This document shows, piece after piece, positions 7,541-14,649 of a stretch of 32,542 bases of DNA. Within the stretch, counting starts at the first letter, position 1; the number at the start of each line of letters is the position of its first letter. This DNA comes from Haloferacaceae archaeon (lineage in GTDB: Archaea; Halobacteriota; Halobacteria; Halobacteriales; Haloferacaceae), in assembly GCA_003554115.1 (NCBI GenBank), contig PWFE01000058.1:1-32542 (forward strand). The letters are read 5' to 3'. The notes beneath the pieces are model-generated. The model was not told the origin of the DNA. It worked only from the letters and a program-made list of their open reading frames with translations, and made no database searches. A program made the position numbers and the translations under genes.

Positions 7541-7546
7541 TTTTTT
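7541..7546 (+). terminator. T6 tract after the small gene
   Basis: Six consecutive T lie 17 bp after the stop codon at 7522-7524, the usual intrinsic archaeal termination signal. They separate the gene from the tRNA-Val promoter. Confidence 0.45.
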
Positions 7547-7589
7547 GTGACGCCAGAGTCGAGAGCTACTGCTGGGTTGGAAAGAAGGG

Positions 7590-7595
7590 TTTAAG
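7590..7595 (+). promoter_or_regulatory. TATA-like box of tRNA-Val
   Basis: TTTAAG at 7590-7595 lies 28-33 bp upstream of the first tRNA base, the standard distance for archaeal stable-RNA promoters. Confidence 0.5.
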
Positions 7596-7622
7596 TTCGG
7601 TCGACAGGTAGCAAGCGGTAGC

Positions 7623-7697
7623 GGGTTGGTGGTCTAGCCAGGTTATGACGGCTCCTTCACACGGAGCAGGTCGGCAGTTCGAATCTGCCCCAACCCA
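7623..7697 (+). tRNA. tRNA-Val (anticodon CAC)
   Basis: A complete cloverleaf of 75 nt. The acceptor stem GGGTTGG (7623-7629) pairs with CCAACCC (7690-7696), with discriminator A at 7697. The D arm pairs GTC with GAC, the anticodon stem GCTCC/GGAGC encloses the loop TTCACAC with anticodon CAC, and the T arm GGCAG/CTGCC encloses TTCGAAT. It decodes GUG. No intron is present and CCA is not encoded. Its 3' end is repeated in interrupted form about 120 bp downstream. Confidence 0.95.
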
Positions 7698-7731
7698 TTC
7701 GATTTTGTCTCGCTTAGGTAATTAACCAAGT

Positions 7732-7818
7732 AGGTCGGCATTCTCGCCGAGCGAAGCGAGGTGGGAAGCAGCGGACGACCGCAGGGAGTCCGCCAGCGTT
7801 CGAATCTGCCCCAACCCA
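7732..7818 (+). repeat. Interrupted second copy of the tRNA-Val 3' end (att-like duplication)
   Basis: The last 30 nt of tRNA-Val (7668-7697) occur again, split into 9 nt at 7732-7740 and 21 nt at 7798-7818. Both pieces match exactly and are adjacent in the intact tRNA. A 57-bp segment separates them. A tRNA 3'-end duplication is what tRNA-targeting integrases leave behind, but there is no integrase gene here and only about 100 bp between the copies, so this would be a scar or fragment, not a resident element. Confidence 0.75.
7741..7797. repeat. 57-bp palindrome-rich insert splitting the tRNA-Val fragment
   Basis: The segment contains two hairpins: CTCGC (7743-7747) with GCGAG (7756-7760), and GCGGAC (7771-7776) with GTCCGC (7788-7793). 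It carries no coding potential. Similar GCGAAGCGAG-type sequences strike me as familiar from haloarchaeal intergenic repeats, but I cannot confirm that here and see no second copy in the window. It could be a MITE-like or REP-like element. Confidence 0.5.
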
Positions 7819-7875
7819 CTTTATGTATCCTCCATGAGTAGGCTACAGAGCAGGTCGACCCTGCTGGCGGGATGG

Positions 7876-8949
7876 TTAGTTCGGCTCGACAAGCTGTTTT
7901 GCAGCCTGTTGCTGCAGGCCTGATTCGACAAGCACGCCGTGTGCACTCTCTCGTTCTTTGGCTCCGTCAGTGAGTTCGACGAACACGGCCTTTTGTCTGG
8001 CCTCCGGAATCGAATGGCCACCACAGTAGCTTAAACCCGAGCGAATCCCTGCAAGAAAATCGCTTGTTATGGATTCCAGCGGCCCCTTGTACGGCGTCAA
8101 CGCCTCGACTCCTTCCCCGGCGTCGACCTCGATCTGCTTGTCATCGCGGTCGTCGTTGGCTGCCGTCGAGGCCATGCCGCGCGAGCGCTTGAACCGCTCG
8201 CCGCCGCGCGTCACCACGCGTCCCGGCGCTTCGTCAGTGCCGGCGAAAAAGCCGCCCATCATCACGGTTGAGGCACCAGCCATCAGCGCTTTCGCGGCAT
8301 CACCGGAGTTCTGAATGCCGCCGTCAGCCATCACGGTGATTCCGAGTTCGTCAGCCCGGTCAGCACACTCGTCGACCGCCGAAAGCTGCGGATAGCCTGC
8401 CCCGGCGACCTCACGGGTAGTGCAGTGCGACCCCGGGCCGACGCCGACTTTCACACAGTCAGCACCCGCGTCGTACAGATCGTCGACAGCCTGTGGCGTA
8501 ACGACGTTGCCAGCGATCAGCGCCGGGTCGTACTCGGTACGGATTTCTGCGACTGCATCGAGTGCTCGTTCCATATGGCCGTGAGCAACATCGAGTACAA
8601 CGGCATCACCACCGGCATCCAGAATGGCTGCAGTTCGGTTGAGATAGTTCTCGTCAATCCCAACCGCCGCAGCGACTGGACCGCCTGTGTCTGCGACCTT
8701 CCGAACCGCTGTAGCCTGCTGTTCGATCGACAGAAACCGATGGATGACACCCATCCCGCCGAGTTCCGCGAGCGCGGTCGCGGTTTCGGTTTCGGTGACC
8801 GTATCCATTGCCGCACTCACAATCGGGATATCGAGTGTGATTGACGGTGTTAGCTGTGTACTGAGGTCGACGTCGCTGCGACTGTCGACGGCTGAGCGTC
8901 GCGGAACCAGCAATGCATCTCCGTATGAGAGGCCTGTTCGGATCTCCAT
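7876..8949 (-). CDS. guaB: IMP dehydrogenase/GMP reductase family enzyme lacking CBS domains
   Basis: A 357-residue TIM-barrel enzyme of the IMPDH/GMPR family. The N-terminus [13 protein letters not shown] matches the family, [12 protein letters not shown] follows, and the catalytic loop is [20 protein letters not shown] with the Cys that forms the covalent intermediate. The phosphate-binding region ([15 protein letters not shown], then [14 protein letters not shown]) and the RGMAS flap are present, and the C-terminus [20 protein letters not shown] is IMPDH-like. The two CBS domains usual in IMPDH (about 120 residues after [13 protein letters not shown]) are absent, leaving the protein about 130 residues short of a typical IMPDH. 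IMPDH oxidises IMP to XMP with NAD+; GMP reductase runs GMP to IMP. The loop mixes features of both, so the reaction direction is not certain. Confidence 0.8.
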   Translation of the reverse strand: MEIRTGLSYGDALLVPRRSAVDSRSDVDLSTQLTPSITLDIPIVSAAMDTVTETETATALAELGGMGVIHRFLSIEQQATAVRKVADTGGPVAAAVGIDENYLNRTAAILDAGGDAVVLDVAHGHMERALDAVAEIRTEYDPALIAGNVVTPQAVDDLYDAGADCVKVGVGPGSHCTTREVAGAGYPQLSAVDECADRADELGITVMADGGIQNSGDAAKALMAGASTVMMGGFFAGTDEAPGRVVTRGGERFKRSRGMASTAANDDRDDKQIEVDAGEGVEALTPYKGPLESITSDFLAGIRSGLSYCGGHSIPEARQKAVFVELTDGAKERESAHGVLVESGLQQQAAKQLVEPN

Positions 8950-9055
8950 GTGTAACCTTCACATCCCACGGCCGGTTGGGTATTGAATCTGACTTTCAAG
9001 ATAAGTACTACCGCAGTATAAACAGTTTAGTTTTCTAGGTGCATACGATAGCGGA

Positions 9056-9113
9056 ACACACGCCATGAGTTCGGGACTCCATGTGTAACCATCCCCGTTT
9101 CTGTGGCGTGTGT
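9056..9113. other. 10-bp perfect inverted repeat with 38-nt loop
   Basis: ACACACGCCA (9056-9065) is the exact reverse complement of TGGCGTGTGT (9104-9113). It lies in the gene-free interval 8950-9302 upstream of the IMPDH-family gene. The loop also holds the 14-nt string CTCCATGTGTAACC, which recurs at the start codon of the IMPDH-family gene (8944-8957). It may be a hairpin in an RNA, an operator pair, or chance. Confidence 0.35.
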
Positions 9114-9143
9114 CTACGATGCTGAGTGGCAATGCAAACTGTA

Positions 9144-9210
9144 CTAGCAATGCTGACAATTCTCGCAACCCTGAATATGACTGGAATACTGGCGACGCTG
9201 AGTATGACTG
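9144..9210 (+). repeat. Degenerate 27-nt tandem repeat
   Basis: CTGAATATGACTG (9171-9183) recurs as CTGAGTATGACTG (9198-9210), exactly 27 nt apart. A weaker unit starts at 9144. Because 27 is a multiple of three, the open frame starting at the ATG at 9132 shows a nine-residue pattern (LAMLTILAT, LNMTGILAT, LSMTEF). I cannot tell whether that frame is translated. Confidence 0.35.
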
Positions 9211-9302
9211 AGTTCGACCGTCGACACTCACCGACTGTCGAGCCTCTATTCTGTCGGTTGTTCGTTTCCAGCACAGACTGGAATCGCTGGCCTCAGTGCG
9301 AC

Positions 9303-9386
9303 TCAGTTGGAGAAAAATAGATACACCAACACTGCCCAGATCACGACGTTTACAGCCACGGCGATAGCCAACAACGGTCCGGTCAT
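9303..9386 (-). CDS. Possible tiny single-span membrane protein
   Basis: From the ATG at 9386 the frame gives 27 residues that are almost entirely one membrane helix (LLAIAVAVNVVIWAVLVYLF) with a short polar end, ending TAA. The frame is open upstream to 9581, but that part is basic, Ser/Thr/Arg-rich and looks non-coding. Haloarchaea have many such membrane microproteins, often without known function. There is no clear promoter, and the neighbours (MMPL operon, IMPDH-family gene) give no hint. This is a weak call resting on the hydrophobic segment alone. Confidence 0.3.
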   Translation of the reverse strand: MTGPLLAIAVAVNVVIWAVLVYLFFSN

Positions 9387-9668
9387 ACGCAGTACTTTTC
9401 TGGTCGACTCAAATGACTTTCTGTCTGTGTGGTGATCGATGCGCGTTGAGTTATCCCACGTGCTCAATCGCTGCGAGCGCCGAGGCTGTTCGATCCGCGT
9501 GTATAACTGTCCAACCGATGGTCGATCCCACGACAGCGAGCAGGTGAGTATGTCTGTGTGGAAGGTCCCACTTACAGCCACCTAGGGACACGGTGAGGCT
9601 TCACAGCCGCGACAGGGCGGGACGCGTGCAAGCCCCTATAGGTCGACGCGCTCGATTCGCAAGCACAC

Positions 9669-12125
9669 TCAGCTCGCCGGAGCAACTGGCACTGCGCCCG
9701 TAAGCCGCTCCCAGATAATGATCACCGAGGGTGTAACAAGCAACGAAGCGAGATACGCATAGCCCACGCCAAGGGCGATCAAGATCCCAAACTCTTGAAT
9801 CAGCGGAATCAGTGCGACCACCAATACCCCAATCCCGGAGACAGTCGTTATCATACTGCCGGTGAGCGCACCCCCGGTCCCGGCAACCGTTGCGACCAGC
9901 GCATCGAACGTCTCGCGCGTCTGGTACTCGTCGACGAATCGATGGACGAAATGCACCGTATAGTCGACTCCTAACCCTATCGAGACCGAAAGTATGGGTG
10001 CATTAATCGGCGTTAAGGGAATGCCTAACAGTCGCATTGAGGCTAACAGTGCGCCGACAGTTACGATGACTGGTACGAGATTTATCAATCCGTAGCTGGC
10101 TCGGCCCGCAAACAGCCAGTAGCTTCCGACTAACACGAGCGTCGTCAACACGAACGCAACGATCAGACTTCGGAGTGCTGAATCCAGCGTTGCGTTGATC
10201 ACCTCCTGTTGAACGATTTGATCGCCGGTCGCCACCGCTGCAAGCGGTGTTCGGTCGGCAACCGTGTGAGCATCCTCAACGACGGCTGGCGTTTCGGCAT
10301 CGGGGTCGACCGCGATGTCGACCCGCGCGCTCTCGCGGTTCGTCGAGAGATACCGGTCGGCCTCCGTTGTCTCGGCAGCGTCGAGTTCATCATAGACGGT
10401 TTCGAGATCACGATCCGGGACACCGGTCCCGAGTCGGTCGTGACGGTCGACCAGCTGGTCGAACTCGTCGTCGGCCGCACGCTGGCGGTCGATTACCGAC
10501 AGAACGCTTTCGGTCTCAGCTTTGCCTGGTGCGGACTGCTCGAAGCTGTCCGGCGGATTCCGGCCGATTCGGTCGATCTGCTCTACAGAGTCGTCTGCCC
10601 TGACTGGCTGGTCGATATAAATCGTCACACCACCACCGACTGATTCGCCGAACTCATCTTCGAGGATGTCAATCGTATCGAGGAACGTGTATGTCGTTGG
10701 TGCGAACGGTTCTGGCAACTGTTCGTAGCGGTCGATCCACTCCTCGTTCGGGAAAAACGCCTCCTCGGAGAACTCAGTGTCGACGCCCGACCCGTAGGCA
10801 CCGGCGACTCCGGCCGCGAGTACGACCACAATCACGAACCCAACAGGGGCAAGGCGGGCGATCGACACCCCACCGCCGAGCCCACGGGCCAGCCGTGAGC
10901 CCTCAGTCAGTATGGGGTCAGTACCGAACGCTGGAATCGGAAGCCGGTCTCGAAGTCGGTCGACGGTCACCTTGGCGGCGGGCAGATAGATCCCGAAAAT
11001 GAGGAACGTACACAGCATGCCGACCGCCGCAACTGCGCCGAAGTCTCGAATCGAGCCAAGTTGGCTGGTGAGGTTGGCCGCGAAGCTACAGATGGTTGTG
11101 ATCGTTACGATCAGAAACGCCGTCCCCAGCTGATTCATCGATTCGACCATCGCCTCGTCGACGCTCACTTGGCCGAGTCTGGCCTCTCGGTAGCGGTTGA
11201 TGGTGTGAATGCCGAAATCGATGCCAACGGCCAACAGGAGCGGAAACACCGAAACGATGGTATCCGAGAACGGAATTCCGGCATACCCCATAAATCCGAA
11301 CGTCCAGATCATCGTCAAAAGCAGTGCTGAAAGCCCCAATGCGAGATCGATCGGATCACGGTAGGCAACGAGTAAAAACAGTAGTATCAGCCCGAGGGCG
11401 GCCGGAAAGACAACAATCGCCGTATCGGTTAGCAGCGCCGTGATTTCGTTCTGCAGAATTCCCTCGCCGAACAAGAACGTGTTCTCGCCGACCGAGTTGC
11501 CCGGTACATCGTCGACAACTGCCGCACTCTCGATTTGGAGCGTTTCGAGCTGGCTTGTCTGGACCGATTCGGGTACATCGTACTCGACGGCAACCAGTGC
11601 AGTCGAAGCCGATTGGGCAGTTGGGTTGTAGGCTTCCGAAACCTGTCCGTCGAACCCATCGTCGTCGACTGCCGCGATTGCCGTCGAGAGTTCGCGGTCG
11701 GTAGCCTCCGCAATAGCACGCCGTCTGTCGGCGGGGGTTTCAGCGCTCGGATCGATCTCGGTTGCGATCCGGTCAGCGTGGCTCTCGGTGTCGCTGATAC
11801 GCAGTGTGCTGTCGTCTTCGAGGCGGTGTTGGGTTTCGAGCAGGCGGATCAACGCGGGCCGAGAGACGACGTTGTCGGCTTCGACGAACAGTTGGGCGGT
11901 CGTCTCATCGTCGCCCACCGCCCCTTCGAACTCAGCTTCGATATCCTCCATCGCTTCCATGGCCGGGACCTCCTCAGTGAACTGATCGGTGCCGGCCTCT
12001 TGGTCGACCTGCGGGATACCGCCCGCAAACACGACTGTCAGGAGGACGAAAACAACGAGGGTAGGGACCGCATACGCAACTGTGGCCGCCGACAGACGTT
12101 CGACGGCTCGGTTAGGATCCCACAT
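9669..12125 (-). CDS. MMPL/RND superfamily exporter (SSD-like)
   Basis: An 818-residue transporter with the duplicated RND layout: one N-terminal span (about 15-35), a large extracellular loop of about 195 residues rich in Asp/Glu, five spans from about 235, a central soluble loop, then a second N-terminal-type span, loop and five spans. Each membrane bundle carries the proton-relay signature: GIDFGIHTINRYREA near 301 and GLGVDYTVHF at 717-726. Members export lipids, hopanoids or hydrophobic compounds by proton antiport. I start at the ATG at 12125, 1 bp after the stop of the upstream COG1361-like gene. An in-frame alternative at 12233 would overlap that gene by about 100 bp. The tight spacing implies co-transcription and a shared envelope function. 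Confidence 0.9.
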   Translation of the reverse strand: MWDPNRAVERLSAATVAYAVPTLVVFVLLTVVFAGGIPQVDQEAGTDQFTEEVPAMEAMEDIEAEFEGAVGDDETTAQLFVEADNVVSRPALIRLLETQHRLEDDSTLRISDTESHADRIATEIDPSAETPADRRRAIAEATDRELSTAIAAVDDDGFDGQVSEAYNPTAQSASTALVAVEYDVPESVQTSQLETLQIESAAVVDDVPGNSVGENTFLFGEGILQNEITALLTDTAIVVFPAALGLILLFLLVAYRDPIDLALGLSALLLTMIWTFGFMGYAGIPFSDTIVSVFPLLLAVGIDFGIHTINRYREARLGQVSVDEAMVESMNQLGTAFLIVTITTICSFAANLTSQLGSIRDFGAVAAVGMLCTFLIFGIYLPAAKVTVDRLRDRLPIPAFGTDPILTEGSRLARGLGGGVSIARLAPVGFVIVVVLAAGVAGAYGSGVDTEFSEEAFFPNEEWIDRYEQLPEPFAPTTYTFLDTIDILEDEFGESVGGGVTIYIDQPVRADDSVEQIDRIGRNPPDSFEQSAPGKAETESVLSVIDRQRAADDEFDQLVDRHDRLGTGVPDRDLETVYDELDAAETTEADRYLSTNRESARVDIAVDPDAETPAVVEDAHTVADRTPLAAVATGDQIVQQEVINATLDSALRSLIVAFVLTTLVLVGSYWLFAGRASYGLINLVPVIVTVGALLASMRLLGIPLTPINAPILSVSIGLGVDYTVHFVHRFVDEYQTRETFDALVATVAGTGGALTGSMITTVSGIGVLVVALIPLIQEFGILIALGVGYAYLASLLVTPSVIIIWERLTGAVPVAPAS

Positions 12126-12126
12126 C

Positions 12127-13893
12127 TCACTGTCGGAGGCGGATCGCTGCGGCAGCACCGACCAGTAGTACAACCATACCAACAACTGAGATGAGTGACG
12201 GTACCAGTCCGTCGTCCGGCGGTGGCTCGGCAACAGTCACGGGAACCTGATACCGCTGTGAGATCCGGTCGTCGTCGGTTTCGTCATCGTACCGGATGTC
12301 GACATCAAGCGGATAGGTCCGCTGGCTCGCCGTCTCGTCGACCGACACGTCCACTGCGACCGTCTGAGTTTCACCTGCGTCGACTTCAGAAATAAATGCC
12401 TCGTCTTCGTCGACGCTGATCGGGCCATCGGGATACAAAAAGACATTGAGATTCGAGAGTCGTTCGGCGCGGTTGTTGGTTACGTTCAACTCGACAGTTT
12501 GGGTCGTTCCAGCCGCGATTTCTGCATCTGCGGAGAGTTCGAACGCTGGCTGGTCGGCCGCGACGTCGATGCGTTCGACGAACGGATCGCTTTCGAGCCG
12601 GTCGCCGTCAATGCCGTACTCGACAGTGAAGGTCAACTGACGCGGGCCGGGGTCTGCCTGCCCGCTGACCTCGGCGTCAAAGCTGAGGTTGGCGGTCTCG
12701 TCTTCGTCGAGATCGTCGACGGCGACGCGCGATTCACCGATATCAATCCGCTCGGAGGCTGGCTCCGCGCGGACTACGGGGGTCTCAACGTCTTCGGGGC
12801 CGGTGTTTTCGAACTCGACGGTGATCGTCCCGGGCTCGCCGACTTCGAGGGTACTGTTGACCTCACTGATCTCGAACTCTTGGCCCGCAGTCGGCTCGAC
12901 TGCGGTTGCCAGCGTCGTTGATTCTCGGAGTATACCGTCGTCGTCCTCGTAGACGACCTGTAGTTCGAGCAGGTAGCTCTCGACGCTCACATCGCGGTTG
13001 AGCTGCGTATCAAACGTCACGGTCTCGGTTTCGCCGCTGTCAAGATCGCCGAGGAACGCGGCCGATCGGGCAGGTTCTGCGCCGCCGTCAGCATTACCGT
13101 CGGCTGGCGGTTGCTCACCGGTTTCCGCATCGTCGGTGGGGCCGGTCGCATCTCCACCGTTGGCGGGGCCGACAGAGACACCGCTCGTGGGTGAGCTAGC
13201 GGTGACGCGAACGGCCTCGGCGTCGTCGCTGCCGACGTTTTCGAGGTCTACCTCGACAGTGCCGTCGGTGCCGACCTGCGCGTCAGTCCCCACGTCGTCG
13301 ATTGCGAACTGCGATCTCGAGCCGACCTCGATGTCGAGATCGAAGCTGTCGGTATCGCTCTGGTCGATGGCATCGCCGCTGTCGTCGTAGCTGGTGTACT
13401 GATAGCTGAGTTCGACATCCAACTCGCCGTCGTCGCCGTCGGCATCCGCGGGTGCGGTGACCGATATTGGAACAGTTGCAATCTCGCCGGGTGGAATCGA
13501 GCCGACGGTCGTCTCTGCCGAATCAACGGTCAGCGGGGCGTCATCGTCGTCGACCGTCACGCTCACGCCTCGGGCAGTGGCCGTCGCTTCGTCGAGCTGT
13601 GTTCCGGCCTCGATTTCGCCGGTGTTGAGGATGGTGATCTCTATTGTTGTCTCCGTTCCGGCCTCGACGACTGGGTCGGCGATGAACACGTCGAGTTCGG
13701 GTTCTCCGACGGTCTCGTTGGGTGCCTCGAAGAACTCACCGATCACCGGTGTGGGTGCTTGCTGGCTCGTCGGCTCGTCGACCGGCTGTGACAGCTCTGT
13801 GCCGGCCGCGACAGCACCACTCACGGTGAGAGCCACCGTACAGCCCATCAAAAGACCGACCAACAGGAGCGCTTGACGGCTCGCCCTGCTCAT
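12127..13893 (-). CDS. Secreted COG1361/CARDB-like repeat protein with C-terminal membrane anchor
   Basis: A 588-residue acidic envelope protein. Residues about 7-32 form a signal peptide (ALLLVGLLMGCTVALTVSGA), and the last 25 residues (VPSLISVVGMVVLLVGAAAA, then IRLRQ) are a membrane anchor with a cytoplasmic basic end. Between them are at least four beta-sandwich repeats of about 110-130 residues with recurring motifs such as TVEVDLENVGSDDAEAVRV, TITVEFENTGPEDVETPVV and TQTVELNVTNNRAERLSNLN. This is the COG1361 S-layer-domain/CARDB type. A Gly/Ala/Asp-rich low-complexity linker sits near residues 245-285. The gene is the first of a two-gene operon with the MMPL exporter, so it may dock substrates or link the exporter to the S-layer. 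The start is the ATG at 13893; a TTG 15 bp upstream is possible. Confidence 0.85.
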   Translation of the reverse strand: MSRASRQALLLVGLLMGCTVALTVSGAVAAGTELSQPVDEPTSQQAPTPVIGEFFEAPNETVGEPELDVFIADPVVEAGTETTIEITILNTGEIEAGTQLDEATATARGVSVTVDDDDAPLTVDSAETTVGSIPPGEIATVPISVTAPADADGDDGELDVELSYQYTSYDDSGDAIDQSDTDSFDLDIEVGSRSQFAIDDVGTDAQVGTDGTVEVDLENVGSDDAEAVRVTASSPTSGVSVGPANGGDATGPTDDAETGEQPPADGNADGGAEPARSAAFLGDLDSGETETVTFDTQLNRDVSVESYLLELQVVYEDDDGILRESTTLATAVEPTAGQEFEISEVNSTLEVGEPGTITVEFENTGPEDVETPVVRAEPASERIDIGESRVAVDDLDEDETANLSFDAEVSGQADPGPRQLTFTVEYGIDGDRLESDPFVERIDVAADQPAFELSADAEIAAGTTQTVELNVTNNRAERLSNLNVFLYPDGPISVDEDEAFISEVDAGETQTVAVDVSVDETASQRTYPLDVDIRYDDETDDDRISQRYQVPVTVAEPPPDDGLVPSLISVVGMVVLLVGAAAAIRLRQ

Positions 13894-14339
13894 CTGTAGG
13901 GGCTCCAAGGGATACGAACTGCCAACCCATTTGGGTGACAGGAGTCATAACGCAAACGTCCAGTCATATACTATCGCTTCTCAATCTTGCCATAAATGAT
14001 TTATTCACAACAAATTGAATGCGTATGAAGTTCTGTTTATGCAGAGAATCCGACAGCTATCCGGCTTGCGGCTGGCGGTTTTGCGCCGAACGCGAAAAAT
14101 ATCAGCAGACCGTCTGGTTTGGTCGCTGTTCTGTGAGTACGTCCGCATTTCGGTAGTGTGTTGAAAACCGTTGCAATCGTTGCAATCGTATGCAGAAAGC
14201 GGGATGAACTGTTCAGCGTTGCTTACTTACAGGCTTCCTACCCGGATCAAAACACCTCGCTGTGGGTCCACCGGTAAATTCCTCCATATCGTTTTCAGCA
14301 GTAACTAACAATGACGGTGCGGGGTGACCGTCCATATGG
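13894..14339. other. Gene-free interval between divergent COG1361-like and PadR-like genes
   Basis: No convincing reading frame is visible. The interval is locally AT-rich (13960-14040) and should hold the promoters of both divergent genes. The only clear motif is the TTGCAA pair at 14171. Confidence 0.5.
14171..14185. promoter_or_regulatory. Candidate operator TTGCAA-TCG-TTGCAA
   Basis: Two copies of the self-complementary hexamer TTGCAA are spaced by three bases, so the site is both a direct and an inverted repeat (TTGCAATCG repeated exactly). It lies about 155-170 bp upstream of the PadR-like gene, in the shared intergenic region with the exporter operon. It could be a dimeric regulator site, possibly autoregulatory; no functional evidence. 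Confidence 0.35.
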
Positions 14340-14630
14340 ATGACCCGAATGTTTGAACTGACTGGCTTCCAGCGAGACCTGTTGTACGTGATTGCAGGCC
14401 TCGGTCGACCCTCCGGTCAAATGGTCCGCCGCGAAATCGAAAAGCACGTCGACAACGTTAACCACGGCCGGCTGTACCCCAACCTCGATACGCTCGTTGA
14501 GTATGGACTCGTCGAGAAGGGACGGCACGACCAGCGGACGAACTACTACGAGCTCGCTCCCGAAGGCCGCGAGTTGATCGAACAGCGCCGCGAGTGGGAA
14601 GACGAGTACGTCGCCGCACCCGTAGAGTAG
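14340..14630 (+). CDS. PadR-like winged-helix transcriptional regulator
   Basis: A 96-residue single-domain winged helix-turn-helix protein. MFELTGFQRDLLYVIAGLGR starts the fold, SGQMVRREIEKHVDNVNHGR carries the helices including the recognition helix, LYPNLDTLVEYGLVEKGRHD is the conserved PadR segment, and RTNYYELAPEGRELIEQRRE forms the wing and final helix. Many haloarchaea encode close relatives with the same LTGFQRDLL/GRLYPNLDTLV blocks. The protein is probably a dimeric DNA-binding regulator. ATG codons at 14340 and 14349 are both possible; relatives usually begin at the second. It converges on the GlmM-like gene (19 bp between stops) across a short T-rich stretch. Confidence 0.88.
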   Translation: MTRMFELTGFQRDLLYVIAGLGRPSGQMVRREIEKHVDNVNHGRLYPNLDTLVEYGLVEKGRHDQRTNYYELAPEGRELIEQRREWEDEYVAAPVE

Positions 14631-14649
14631 CTCCTCCAGCGGCTGATTT

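Noticed and set aside
11535..12194. 219-residue forward open frame
   Set aside because: Antisense to the MMPL gene, no family features, typical shadow in GC-biased DNA.
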